In this document: positions 47,448 to 58,462 of the stretch, piece after piece
Layout of the letters: each line of letters begins with the position of its first letter
Position numbering within the stretch: the first letter of the stretch is position 1
Assembly (NCBI GenBank): GCA_963755695.1
Contig: CAVWLB010000001.1
Coordinates: forward strand, 1,195,506 to 1,259,505
Direction of reading: 5' to 3'
DNA length: 64,000 bases
Source of the DNA: QHWT01 sp963755695
Lineage (GTDB): Bacteria; Acidobacteriota; Vicinamibacteria; Vicinamibacterales; 2-12-FULL-66-21
Position numbers and translations under genes: made by a program
Notes under the pieces: model-generated
The model's input: the letters and a program-made list of their open reading frames with translations, nothing else
Database searches by the model: none
What the model was told of the DNA's origin: nothing

Positions 47448-48462
47448 GCCAGGCACGCCGCCGCCACCTCGATCAGCCGCGGGACGCCGTCGCACAGCGA
47501 GGCCGCCCACGGTTCGTCGTGCTCGCCGCGCAGGTGGCGGCCGTAGATCGCCTCGCAGAACACCGCGCTCTTCCACAGCGCGAGCGCCTGGTACCAGGCG
47601 CAGGTGCGAGACGTCGCGCCCGGTCGTCGCGACGTAGCGCTCGCACGAGCTCGTCGCGCGTGCGGGAAGCCGTCGCCGGCGGTCGCCGGGCTGCGCAGCA
47701 TCGGATGCTCGGCGGCGCCCGGCTCCGACCACGTGATGGTCAGGTAGCCGAGGTCGGCGAGCGGGTCGCCGACGGTGGCCATCTCCCAGTCGAGGATCGC
47801 CAGCAGCTCCGGCCGCGTGCCGGTGGCCGACCATCAGGTTGCCGAGCCGGTAGTCGCCGTGGACGATCGCGGTGTCGCCGCCGCCGGGCAGCCCGCGCCG
47901 CAGCCGCTCGGTGAGCGTCGTCGAAGCCGGGGATGCGCCGGCCCTCGCTCGCCGCGTAGAGCGCGCTGAAGCGGCCGCAGCTGGCGCTCGAGATAGCCGC
48001 TCGGGCGGCCGAAGCCGCTGAGGTCGTCCGGCGCTGCCAGTCGACGGCATGGAGCTCGGCGAGGGCGTCGACGACCGCGAGCCCCAGCGTCCGGCGCGTC
48101 GGTGCCGGCCGGGACGGCGTCGGTGATCACGGCGCCGTCGAGCTGCTCCATCAGGTAGAAGGGCGCGCCGATCAGCTCGCGGTCCTCGCAGACGGCGAGC
48201 ACGCGCGGGACGCGGGACGCCCTGGTCGGCCAGCGCGAGCTGCAGCCGCGCCTCGCGCACGACGTCGTGCGCGGAGGGCGGCAGCGGGGGCGGTGGCGGG
48301 CGCCGCAGCACGACGCGCGCCCCGCCCCGCTCGACCAGGTAGGTCAGGTTCGAGGCGCCCTCCGCCGATCCGCGTCAGGCGAGCGCGTCCGCCCCGCGGG
48401 ACGAGCCCGTCGAGGTACGCCTCGAAGGCTCCGCCGGCGGCGGTGCTGGCGCCGGCGGCCAA
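47438..48462 (-). CDS. second APH-family phosphotransferase, frame broken
   Basis: Probable TTG start at 48,462 (MAAGASTAAGGAFEAYLDG). Landmarks: FYLMEQLDGAVITD, AIVHGDYRLGNLMV (Brenner motif) and the metal-binding region before DPLADLGYLTITWSEPG. The end (GVPRLIEVAAACLAQA) overlaps the convergent SDR by ten bases. Related to the protein at 28,199. About 340 residues with at least eight indels. Substrate unknown. Confidence 0.8.
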
Positions 48463-48469
48463 CGAGACC

Positions 48470-48875
48470 TCAGGCGCCGTCGTGTCGGCGAGGACGCTTG
48501 CCGTTGGACGCGTCGCTGACGTCGAGCCGCAGCGGCGTGCCGTCGGCCGGGATCGTCTCGCTGCGGTCGGTCTGGATGCCCTCGGTGAAGTTCACGGACA
48601 TCACGCAGGGGATGCCGAACTCGCGCGAGAGGATGCCGAGGTGGCTCTCCGGCGCGCCCTGCAGGGTGATCAGCCCGGCGATGCCGCTGGCCAGCGCCGG
48701 CGCCATGAACGTCGTCGTCCCGCCGCGCGAGATGCCGATCGTGTTGCCGATCTCGCCGCTCATCACGAGCTCCATCACCGCGTCGGGTGAATCGAGCCAG
48801 CGCGAGACGCCCTCGGCGGGCGTGGCGTGCTCGTAGACGTTGATGCCGGTGCCGATCACCTGATAGTCAGACATG
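48470..48875 (-). CDS. stand-alone PEP-utilising-enzyme mobile (phosphohistidine) domain protein
   Basis: ATG 48,875; about 130 residues. The C-terminal half reads GTTTFMAPALASGIAGLITL, then GAPESHLGILSREFGIPCV, the swivelling phosphohistidine domain with the His in ESHLGIL, followed by a DGTPLRLDV-type strand. PEP synthase and pyruvate phosphate dikinase carry this domain internally; here it is separate. The ATP-binding half of such an enzyme is encoded at 50,833. Break near 48,500. Confidence 0.75.
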
Positions 48876-48959
48876 TTCTCTCTCCTCTTGTGCGTTGCGT
48901 GGCTGGATTGGAGCGTGCGGGACGGGCGACGGGATGGCATCTAGCGCCAATCCCCCGCG

Positions 48960-50021
48960 TCCGCGGTTGGATGCGGGCGACACCGTGACCTTCACCGACT
49001 GCGCCGCGTCGAGCTGGACCGCGAACGCCTCCTGGATCCGCTCGAGCGGGAAGGTGTGCGAGATCAGCCGCGTCGGCGTCGATCCCGCCGCGCTCGAGCT
49101 CGGCGATCACCGCCGGGAACTCGTCCCGGTAGGCGAACGACCCGCGGACCGTGAGCTCCTTCTCGACCAGCCGGTCGGGGCGGAGCTCGACCTTGTTCTT
49201 GTAGAGCGCGGCGATCACGAGCGTCGCGCCGGAGCGCGCGACCCGGATGGCGTCGGCGAAGGCCGGCGGCGCGCCCGAGCACTCGAGCACGACGTCGGCC
49301 CGGGCGCCCGCGCCGTAGAGGCCGGGCCCGGTGATCGCCGCGACGGCCGCCACCGTGGACGCGGCGGCCGGGTCGACGACGACGTCGGCGCCGAGGCTCG
49401 CGCGCGCGCTCGCGCCGCAGCTGCGGACGGGTCGGCGGCGACCACGGTCGACGCGCCCATCGACTTCAGCCAGTGGACCGCGCCGAGGCCGATGATGCCG
49501 AGGCCGAAGACGACCGCGACGTCGCCCGGCCGACGGCTCGGCGAGGCGCGCCGCGCGCAGCGCCACGGCCAGCGGCTCCACGAGCGCGCCGGCTCGGTCG
49601 GAGACCGCGTCGGGCAGCTTGAAGATCGTCTGGCCGACGAGCGCCCGCGGCACCAGCACGCGCTCGGCGAACGCGCCCGAGACGCCGTAGCCGATGTCGA
49701 GCCCGCGGCCGGCCTCGCACAGGTGGACGTCGCCGGCGCGGCAGCGGTCGCATTCCCCGCACGGCGTCAGCGGGCGGACCGTGACGCGGTCGCCGTCGCT
49801 GAGGCCCTCGACGCCGGGGGCGGCGAGGACGCGTGCCCGAGAACTCGTGGCCCAGGACCTGGCCCGGGCGCGTGCCGAGGCCGCCCTTGAAGGAGCTCAG
49901 GTCCGAGCCGCAGATGCCGCACTCGGCGACCTGGACGAGCGCCTGGCCGTCGGCCGGGCGCGGGCTCGTCGACGTCGGCGAGGTCGAGGCGCTCGGGTTC
50001 GACCCACTGGGCGGCACGCAT
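48960..50021 (-). CDS. zinc-dependent alcohol dehydrogenase (sorbitol/threonine dehydrogenase-like), frame broken
   Basis: ATG 50,021; about 345 residues. CGICGSDLSSFKG (catalytic Zn Cys), GHEFSG, CGECDRCRAGDVHLCE (structural Zn, four Cys), the Rossmann region VFGLGIIGLGAVHWLKSMG and VVLECSGAP identify a medium-chain dehydrogenase. The stop is uncertain because the frame shifts near 48,960. Co-oriented with the phosphohistidine protein 85 bases downstream. Confidence 0.85.
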
Positions 50022-50145
50022 GCGGACATCACAGCGTGCGCGGGCGGTCCGGCGGCGCCAGATCGCGGCGCGGCCGTTGTGGACCTCGACAAGCGCTCGC
50101 GGCGGGCCGCGCTCGGCGAGCGCCGCGGCCGGTGAGGATCCTGCG

Positions 50146-50829
50146 GTGGCTGAACCTCGTGATCGCATCGAGGCCGTGATGTTCGACATGGACGGCACGC
50201 TGCTCGACTCCTGGGACGCGCTGCTCGGCGCCTACCACGACGCGACCACGGAGGTGCTCGGCGCGCCGCCGCCGATCGAGCGCGAGGACATCGACCACCT
50301 GATCCAGCTGAGCGCGCGCGACGCCTTCCCGCGCGCTCGCGGGCGGCGATCCCGAGCTCGCCACGCGGATCCAGGCGGCGTTCGGCGAGAGCTACCGGTC
50401 GCGCAGCGCGCAGATCAGGCTCTACGACGGCGTCGCGGAGATGCTGCGCGCGCTGCGCGGGCACGGCCTCAAGCTCGGGATCGCCACGTCGAAGTCGCGC
50501 GTGCGCCTCGACCGCGACCTCGAGCAGACCGGGCATCGGCGAGCTGCTCGACGCGACGATCTGCGGCGACGAGGTCCCGATCGCCAAGCCCGACCCCGCG
50601 CCGATCCGTCGCGATCATGGCGCTGCTCGGCGTCGAGCCCGCGCGCCGCGCTGTACGTGGGCGACGGCGCCAACGACGTCATGGCCGCGCACGCGCGCCG
50701 GGGTGCAGGCGGTCGGGGCCGGCTACGGCTTCCACCCGCGCGGCCTGCCGCGCGGCGGGGCCCGAGCACTGGATCGAGGCGCCGCTGGCAGCTGCCGGGG
50801 ATCGTGGCCGCGACGGCGCCACGGGCTGA
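50146..50829 (+). CDS. HAD-superfamily phosphatase (phosphoglycolate phosphatase-like), frame broken
   Basis: GTG 50,146; about 225 residues. All four HAD motifs are visible: DMDGTLLDSW (nucleophile and acid Asp), IATSKSR, AKPDPAPI (Lys) and GDGANDVMAA. It hydrolyses a phosphate monoester. Three bases after its stop begins the ATP-binding PEP-synthase-like protein, so the two probably act together. Breaks near 50,334, 50,533, 50,610, 50,650 and 50,698. Confidence 0.87.
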   Translation: MAEPRDRIEAVMFDMDGTLLDSWDALLGAYHDATTEVLGAPPPIEREDIDHLIQLSARDAFPRARGRRSRARHADPGGVRRELPVAQRADQALRRRRGDAARAARARPQARDRHVEVARAPRPRPRADRASASCSTRRSAATRSRSPSPTPRRSVAIMALLGVEPARRAVRGRRRQRRHGRARAPGCRRSGPATASTRAACRAAGPEHWIEAPLAAAGDRGRDGATG

Positions 50830-50832
50830 GCC

Positions 50833-51628
50833 GTGCGGTTCGTGCACCCGCTGCACGGCGGCGCGCTGTCGGCCGACGTGGCCGGGCTGCTGGGCGCGCG
50901 CCTGGGCGGCCTGATCAGCCTCGACCTGCCGGTCGCGCCCGGCTTCGTGATCGGCACCGCCGCGTGGCGATCGCCTGCGCGAACCCGGCTGGGATCTGCC
51001 GGCGAGCGTGCTCGAGGAGGTCGACACGCCCTCACGAGCTCGACGGCGGCCGCTGGCGGTGCGCGCCGCGCCGGCGTTCCCGGCGTCGCCGCCGGCCGCC
51101 GTGCTCGACGTCGGCCTCTCCGACCACAGCTTCGAGACTCGCGAAGCGCACGAGCCTCGGCTACGCGCGCCGTTCGTACCGGGCGCTCGAGCAGCCGCGG
51201 GCGACGCGCGCCGAGCAGCTGGAGGCCGCGCTGCAGTCGATCGTCGAGCACGCGCACGTCCCGACCGCGGTGATCGTCCAGGCCCGCACCTACGCGGAGG
51301 GCAAGCCGCCGTCGGGGCACGGCCGGGCGTTCACCCGCGACCCGCTGCGCGGCACGGTGTGGCCGACCGGCGAGTTCCGCAGCGGCCGCTCGGTCATGAG
51401 CCTCGACGCGCTGAGCCGCTGGGCGCCCGCCGTCGGCGCTGCAGCTGCGGGCCGCGCTCTCCCGGGTGGAGAGCCTGCAGCGCAGCGTGTGCGAGGTCAG
51501 CTTCACGCTCGAGGCGGGCCGGCTGTGGATCGACGACGCGCGGCCCGCGCGGCACAGCCGCGCCGCGGCGGAGCGCATCGCGCAGGCCGGGCTCACGCCG
51601 GCAGCCGGCAGCCGGCCCTGGATCTTGA
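50833..51628 (+). CDS. PEP synthase/PPDK-like ATP-binding domain protein, frame broken
   Basis: GTG 50,833; about 260 residues. The N-terminus (GARLGGLISLDLPVAPGFVIGT) resembles the GGK-xAxL-xxM...LPVPPGF start of PPDK, and later VPTAVIVQARTYAEGKPPSG, GRAFTRDPLRGT and LEAGRLWIDDARPARHS match the ATP-grasp half (FTRDP motif, final TRP/ARPA strand). The phosphohistidine and substrate domains are missing, as in split enzymes such as phenylphosphate synthase. It converges with the GAF-type regulator; ends overlap. Confidence 0.65.
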
Positions 51629-53477
51629 GGATCAGCAGCGCGACCTGGAACGGTCAGCTGCGCGGCGGAGTCCGTCGCGACGTCGAGCCCCGTGAGCTCG
51701 AGCACGCGCGCCGAGCCGGTAGCGGATCGTGTTCTCGTGGACGCCGAGGTGCTTCGCCGAGTTGCGCACGCTGCGGTCGCGCGTCGAAGAACGCGCGGAC
51801 GGTGTCGAGCAGCTCCTCGAGCGTGCGGTTGCCGGCCTCGAGCAGCGGGCCGAGCGTGTTGCGGGTGAAGCGGTCGGCCTCGGCGCCGTCGACCATGGTG
51901 AGCATCAGCCGCGCGGCGCCGAGGTCGTCGGCGGCCAGCAGAGACAGCGCGGCGTCCTCGCACGCCGCGCAGGCTGCGCAGGCACCCGAGCACCTGCTGC
52001 GTCTCCTTGTAGGCGCAGCCGTAGTCCGCGGGCGCGACGCAGGCGCTCGAGATCGCGGCCAGGACGGTCCGCTTCGCGGCGAGCCGCACCCGCAGCCGCT
52101 CGACCGTCTCCTTGGCCTTGGCCAGCGCGACCGGGCGCGGGGCTGACTCGTCGAGCTCGAGCACGAGCGCGACGCCGTTCTGCGGCACCGCCGTCAGCCA
52201 CGGCTGGTCGCCGGGGGCGACGTCGGCGTACGCGCGCTCGACCTCCTCGGCCGACGAGCGGGGCGGCCTCGTCCTCCGGAGGCGAGCAGGCAGACCAGGT
52301 GCGGGCTCGCCATGCGGAAGCTCAGCCGCTCGGCGCGGCGCACGAGCGCCGCCTGGTCCTCGAGCCCGTTGACGAGGTCGCGGACCAGCGCCCTCGCGCG
52401 CCTGGCCGTCGGCGGTCGTCGCGCGGCCCTCGACCGAGAGCTCGATCGCGATCGCGGTCGCCGCGTGGCGCGAGGTGGCGAGGTCGAGCGCGGTGAAGCG
52501 CGAGCCGAACTCCATGACCGCCAGGTAGCCCCACGCCTTGCCGTGCAGGACGACGCGCGCGACGAGGAAGCGGTGCAGGAGGCCGTCGCCGGGCACGGCG
52601 TCGACGACGACGGGCGGTTTGGCTTGAGGCGGGCCAGCGCCGCCTGGACGCCCGGCAGGCTCCGGAACTCCTCGTCGAGCACGCTGGAAGAGGGGAGACC
52701 GCCGCCGCGACGGCGCGCCGACCGCGAGGCGCCGGAAGCCGGCGTCGTGGATCGCGCACGGCTTGCCGGTCAGGTCCGACGCGGCGGTCGCGATGTCGGC
52801 GAGGGTGCCGCCCTCGAGCACGAGCCGCGTCAGCTTCTCCTCGATCGCGGTGCTGTGGCGCAGGAGCTCGTTCTGGCGCGCGACGGTCTGCAGGTTCGTC
52901 CGCAGCTCGGCCGCGCGCTGGGCCTGCTGGATGGCGATGCCCGCGAGGTGCGCGAAGGCCGAGGCCACGGCCTGCTGCTGCTCGGTGAAGGCGTGCGGCG
53001 CTTCCTCGTTGTCGAGGTAGAGGATGCCGACGACGTCCTCGCGCACGATCATCGGGACGCCGAGGATCGAGCGCACGCCCCACGTCTGCATGATCGAGCG
53101 GACCGTGCGCGGGTCGTCCTGCGCGTTGCGGACGAAGACGGGCGCCCGCGTCGCGAGGACCTCCTGCGTGAGCCGGTCGGCGACCGTCCCGCAGGTCAGC
53201 CGGCGGATGCGCTCGTCCGCCGCCGTCGCGCGAGGACTCGATGACCTGGCCGCGGTACAGGCCGGTGTCGGAGTGCTTGAGGTAGACGCCGCAGCGGCTG
53301 CACTCGACGAGCGTGCAGATCTTGCGGGCGACGAGATGCAGGATCTCGTCGAGCGCGGCCTCGGAGTCGATCGCCTCGATGACCTCCGCGAAGCAGTCCA
53401 GCACCTCGGGCAGCCCGGGCGTCTCGCTCTCGGCGGCGCGGATCTCGCGGTACGCGTTCCAGGGCGATGGTCGCCAT
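51590..53477 (-). CDS. GAF-domain PucR-type transcriptional regulator, frame broken
   Basis: Start MATIAL at 53,477 (one base must be removed near 53,460 to join LNAYREIRAAES). Residues about 25-190 are a GAF domain (ILHLVARKICTLVECSRCGV ... ILGVPMIVREDVVGILYLDN), followed by a coiled-coil, a second PucR-type sensor region (CAIHDAGFRRLAVGAP) and a C-terminal PucR helix-turn-helix (ENTIRYRLARVLELTG when frames are joined near 51,760). About 625 residues. It is the third PucR-class regulator in this region and probably senses a catabolic metabolite. Confidence 0.82.
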
Positions 53478-53524
53478 GCCGGCAGCTCTTTCACGACCCG
53501 TAAATTCACCCGAAATGCACGAAC

Positions 53525-53554
53525 GCCCGCCCGCCTCTCGCGAGGCGGACGGGC
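53525..53554 (-). terminator. rho-independent-like hairpin after livK
   Basis: GCCCG-x-CCGCCT and AGGCGG-x-CGGGC form a 12-base stem with one mismatch and a six-base loop. It lies about 25 bases beyond the livK stop at 53,580 and before the regulator start, closing the transporter transcript. On the minus strand it is followed by TTCGTGCATTT. Confidence 0.6.
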
Positions 53555-53579
53555 GTCCGGGACAGCCGGCGGGGAGGGG

Positions 53580-54867
53580 CTAGGGCCTTCGAGCGGGTTG
53601 AAGAACCCGTCGGAGACGGGCACGACCTTGCCGCCCTTGTACTGGACGATGCGGATCGTCGGCTGGATGATCTGCGGCGCGGCCGGCGGCGCCGACTTCT
53701 TGGACAGCTCGCCGCCCATGAAGACCTTCTCGCCCTCGATGTTCTTGAAGTAGTCGAGGTAGGACTTCTGGGTTGAGCTTGTCGCCACCGATCTTCTTGG
53801 CGATGTTGTAGACGGTCATCACGTCGGCGAAGCCCCACTGGTAGAACTCGCTCTTGCCGTCGACGTCGGAGTGCTCCTTCATCGCGTCGCGGTACTCCTT
53901 GACCTCCGGGTTCGACGTGTCGTCGTAGGTCTCGAACTCGTACGAGTAGTAGGAGCCCTCGACCGCGGCCTGGTCGACCTTGCTGAAGAACGTCTCCTGG
54001 TCGACGGTCGCGCCGGTGTTGACGATCTTGTCGGGCGGGAAGCCCTGCTGCTGGAACGCGCGGTAGACGGCCACCGCCGCGCTGCCGGCCGCCGCGGTGA
54101 ACACGACGTCGGGCTTGAGGCCGACGACGCGGGCGACGGACGGCGTCGGGTCGGCGCCGATCTTCAGGCGGACGACGTCGAGCTTGAAGCCCGGGATCTT
54201 GCGGCCTGGGCCTGCATCAGGTCGACGTTGACCTGGCCCTGCGCGTTGTCGTCGGCCAGCGTCACGCCGTGCTTGGCGCCCATCTCGGTCGCCCCAGTAC
54301 TGCACCTCGCCGGGCCACTCGGACGCGGCGCCGCCGCCGAACGGGAAGCTCGTCGGGCTGACGGAGTCGGACGCCGTCACCGGCGCGTTGTGGCTCACGA
54401 TGCCGGCCTTGGCGAACACCTTGTTGCCGTTGTCCCACAGCACCGACAGGCCGACCTTCGCGAGCGCCTTGTCCTGCACGGCCTGGTTCGCGCACGCGGT
54501 CGTCGCGGCCGGGTCGGCCTTCGAGTCGCACTTCACGAGCTTGAACGGGCGGCCGTCGACCCGCCGAGGTCCTTGTTGACGTGGTCGACGGCGGCCTGCG
54601 CCGCGTCGGGGAACTGCTTCAGCACGGCGCTGATGGAGCCCGCGCCGCTGGTGTCGCTGATGTCGTACAGGACGATCGGATCGCCCTTGGGCGTCTTGTC
54701 CGGGCCGCTCGAGCTCGCGCTCGAGCTCGAGCCGAGCTCGAGTCGCTCTCGTCGTCACCACAACCCGCCACACCGAAGGCGGCGAGCACGACGATCGCGC
54801 CCACTGCCGCACATGTCCTCATCCACTGCATCCCTGTGTCTCCTCGTGTTGTCGACTTGCGCGGCAT
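53580..54867 (-). CDS. livK: branched-chain amino acid-type ABC transporter, substrate-binding lipoprotein
   Basis: ATG 54,867 overlaps the permease stop by one base. A lipoprotein signal (VVLAAFGVAGCGDD) is followed by a Ser/Arg-rich linker and a Leu/Ile/Val-binding-protein-like fold (LVKCDSKADPAATTACANQA, SVLWDNGNKVFAKAGI, DVVFTAAAGSAAVAVYRAF, QWGFADVMTVYNIAKKIGG). About 425 residues. In actinobacteria such proteins often bind aromatic or branched acids rather than amino acids. Breaks near 53,770, 54,210, 54,290, 54,560 and 54,735. Confidence 0.87.
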
Positions 54868-56813
54868 CAGGCCGCTACTTCACTGCCGCGGGCTGCTGTC
54901 GGTGCGCCCGCGTCGGGGACCGCCGGCGGCGCTGAAGGACGACCAGCGTCCCCCCGCAGACGGTCCTTGACCCAGCGCGCCTGCTGGCCCATCGCGACCG
55001 CGATGCCGTCAGGCTGTGTGACTGCCGTGAGCAGCAGCGCCGCTCCGGAGATGACGACCCACCAGCTCGCGAGGCCCTCGATGTTGCTCAGGAGCACGTA
55101 GAGGACGCCGCCGTTGACGATCACCCCGGCCGCGATCGCGCCGCCGACGGTGGCGATGCCACCGATGTAGGCGATCGCGAGCAGCGTGATCGACGCCATC
55201 GGCGAGAACCGCTCGAAGGCGATCGCGCCGAGCTGGTAGGCCAGCACGCCGCCGCCGATGCCGGCGATGAACGCCGAGAGGGCGAAGGCCTGCAGCTTGG
55301 TGGCGGTGACGTTGATGCCGTTGACCGCGGCCGCGCGCTCGTTGCTGCGCACCGCGAGCATCCGCCGCCCGAAGGGGCTGCGCCGCAGGTTGATGACGGC
55401 GGCGATCATCAGGGCCGTGACGATCAGGGCGAAGATGCCGAAGCGCACGGCGTGCGAGACCGGGTCGAGGGAGAAGCCGAAGACCTCCGGGGACGGGCAC
55501 CTGGCTGCCGTTGACGCCGCCGGTCCACTTGGCGTTCTGGAACACGACCGCGCTCACCGCCACCGCCGCGCCGAGCGTGACGACCGCGAGGTTGATGCCG
55601 CGGACGCGGACGGCCGGGAGGCCGAGCAGGACGCCCACCGGGACCGCGCACAGCGCCGCGAGGATGATCGGCCACGGGAACGGGATCCCGGCGTTGACGC
55701 CGAGCTTCGAGACCATGAAGCCGCCGATGCCGGCGAACGCCATCTGCATCAGCGAGATCTGGCCGACGAACCCGGTCACGACCACCGCCGACAGCGCGAT
55801 GATGACCGTGACGAGCGAGGTCGAGATCGCGCTCTGGTAGGTCCCGTCGAGCAGCGACCAGGCCGAGCACGACGATCGCCGTGGCGACGAGCGCGGGCAC
55901 CGGCCTGAAGCGCGACGCCGGCGCGAGTGGGAGCCGCGCCAGCGAGAGCGTCCCGCGGGCGGGGATCAGCTTGCCGCCGGCGATCATCGTCACGATGACG
56001 ATCACGAACGGCACCGCCTCGATCACGCCCGGCTGCGTCCAGTAGCGGACCAGCAGCGACTGGATCATGCCGATCAGCGAGCGCCACGGCCGCGGTGATC
56101 CCGAACGAGCTGAAGCGCCCGACGAGCGCGGCGGCCAGCGCCGGCAGGATGAGCAGCGTCAGCGGCGAGATGTCGAGCGTCGTCAGCGGCGCGATCATCA
56201 CGCCCGCGAACGCGGCGAGCATGCAGCCGAGCGCCCAGTTCGACCGCGCCGATCAGATCGGGCGAGAGGCCGAGCAGCGACGCCCCGCGCTCGCTCTCGG
56301 CGACCGCGCGCGTCGAGATGCCGAAGGTGGTGAACCGGTAGACGGCCCACAGCACCACGGTCAGGACGATCGTGACCCCGAGCAGGTAGAGACGGTCGAC
56401 GCCGAAGTTGATGTCGAAGAGCGTCAGCGAGTCCGTGGGGAAGAGGCTCGGCGCGACGACCGAGAGCGAGCCCCACACCTTCACGGCGAGGGCGCTGAGC
56501 ACGATCATCAGGCCGAGCGTCGCCACGATGCGCGCCAGCAGCGGCGCCGTGCGCAGCGGGCGCATGACCAGCGACGTAGAAGACGATGCCGAGCGCGGCG
56601 GCCGCCGGCCAGCGCGATCAGCAGGGCGGTGAACTTGCCCATGCCGCCGTTGGTCGCGGAGGCGAAGAAGATCGCGCTGCAGCCGGCGATCGCGCCCTGC
56701 GCGAAGTTGACGGCGCCCGATCCCTTCTGGATCAGGACGATGCCGAGCGCGATCAGCGCGTAGGAGGCCCCGGCACCGATGCCGAGGATCGCAAAGAGAA
56801 GGACGTCCTTCAT
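54867..56813 (-). CDS. fused LivH-LivM ABC transporter permease, frame broken
   Basis: ATG 56,813 begins the LivH half (LLFAILGIGAGASYALIALG, QKGSGAVNFAQG) and coding continues without a stop or new start through a linker (RYWTQPGVIEAVPFVIVIVT) into the LivM half (GFVGQISLMQMAFAGIGGFM, LRRSPFGRRMLAVRSNERAA). About 648 residues with some 16 helices. LivH and LivM are usually separate proteins. Breaks near 55,495, 55,860, 56,085, 56,240, 56,573 and 56,605 prevent certainty, but no intervening start codon with a ribosome site is seen. Confidence 0.8.
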
Positions 56814-56817
56814 GTCG

Positions 56818-57527
56818 TCACGACATCCCGAGGTAGCTGGCTTGTAGGAGGTGGCGGTCCTTCAGGAGCTCGTGCGCCTGGCCCTGCATGGCGACCTCGC
56901 CGTGGTTGAGCACGTACGCGCGGTCGGCCGCCTGGAGCGCCACGTCGATGTGCTGCTCGACCACGAGCACGCCGGCCCCGATCTCGTCGGCGATGCGCCG
57001 GACGACGGGGAACATCCGCTTGACGATCACGGGCGCGAGCCCGAGGCTCATCTCGTCGATCATCAGGACCTTCGGACGGCCGCTGAGCGCCCGGCCGACG
57101 GCCAGCATCTGCTGCTCGCCGCCGGACAGCAGGCCCGCGCGGGTGGACATGCGCGGCTTCAGCGACGGGAAGTAGCTCGAGCACGATGTCGACGGCGTCG
57201 CCGCCGCTTGCCGCCCGCGCCGAGGCGCAGGTTCTCGCGGGCGGTGAGCTCGAAGAAGATCGCGCGGTCGTCCGGGACGAGCACGGCGCCGCGGCGGGCC
57301 ACCTTGTGGGGCCGCCCGCCGGCGACCTCCTCGTCGAGCACCTGCGCGCTGCCGGAGATCTTGGGGACGACGCCGGCGAGCGTGAGCAGCGTCGTCGTCT
57401 TGCCGGCGCCGTTCGGGCCGAGCAGCGCCACGACCTCGCCGGCCTCGACGGTCAGGTCGAGGTCGCGCACCACGGGGACGCCCGCGTACCCGGCGGTCAG
57501 GCCCTTGGTCTCGAGGACGGTGGTCAT
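56818..57527 (-). CDS. livF: ABC transporter ATP-binding protein LivF
   Basis: ATG 57,527 overlaps the livG stop. VALLGPNGAGKTTTLLTLAG is the Walker A, LLSGGEQQMLAVGRAL the signature, and VLMIDEMSLGLAP the Walker B; the GVLVVEQHIDVAL switch follows. About 236 residues, the usual LivF size. Breaks near 57,180 and 57,210. It energises the fused permease. Confidence 0.92.
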
Positions 57528-58322
57528 GACCCGGCCTCCTCGTCGACCTCGTGCCACTCGCGCCGGCTTCGTGCCTCGACGCCGAGGTAGGCGTGGATGA
57601 CGCGTTCATCGGCGCGGATCTCTGCCGGCGTGCCGGCGGCGATCAGCTTGCCGAACTCGAGGACGTAGATGTAGTCGCACACGCCGAGCACGAGGTCCAT
57701 GTCGTGGTCGACCAGGAAGATCGTGATGCCGCGGTCCTGGAGCTGCTTGAGCTCGCCGCCGAGCTCCTGGCTCTCGCCGGAGTCGAGGCCCGCGGCCGGC
57801 TCGTCGAGCAGCAGCATCTTCGGCTGGCGGGCGAGCGCCCGGGCGACGCGCGACGAGCTTGCGCTGGCCGAGCGAGAGGTCGGGCGGGTAGGCGTCGGCG
57901 ACGTCCGCGAGGCCGACCAGCCTCGAGCGCCTCGTCGACGTCGCTCGCTCGCCGCCGCGTCGGCGCGCGGCCGGAACAGGTCGGTGACCGGCGCCCACCA
58001 CGGCGCGGGCTCCGCGGCCGCGAGCAGGTTCTCGCGCACGGTCAGGTCCTCGAACAGCTCGAGGCTCTGGAACGTGCGCGCCGAGCCCGGCGCGGATGCG
58101 CTGGTAGGCGGGGAGCTTGGCGATCTCGTCGCCGCCGAACTTGACCGAGCCGCTGGGCGCCGACGAGACCGGTGATGGCGTCGATGAACGTCGTCTTGCC
58201 GGCCCCGTTGGGACCGATCAGGCCGACGAACTGGCCTGCTTCGACAGTGGCGGTGACGTTGTCGACGGCGGTCACGCCGCCGAAGCGAACGGTCAGCTCC
58301 TGCACCCCGAGGAGTGCGTCCA
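57524..58322 (-). CDS. livG: ABC transporter ATP-binding protein LivG
   Basis: GTG 58,322 with GGAGACAGGAC upstream. LIGPNGAGKTTFIDAITGL is the Walker A, the signature region (LSLGQRKLVA in joined frames) lies near 57,860, and MLLLDEPAAGLDS is the Walker B, followed by FLVDHDMDLVLGVCD. About 265 residues, first gene of the liv operon (livG-livF-livHM-livK). Breaks near 57,853, 57,925, 57,950, 58,085 and 58,160 can be explained by doubled wobble bases. Confidence 0.92.
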
Positions 58323-58462
58323 CGTCCTGTCTCCTCTCTCGTCTCTCCACAGGCCCCCACCGGGGCGGGCCCACGTCTCGAGAGAAGGAATAACCTCGCC
58401 GCGAGAAGGCCGGGAAACGCCGTCGATCCAGCGTTGGCGACAACTCCAAAACCGCGCGCGCG

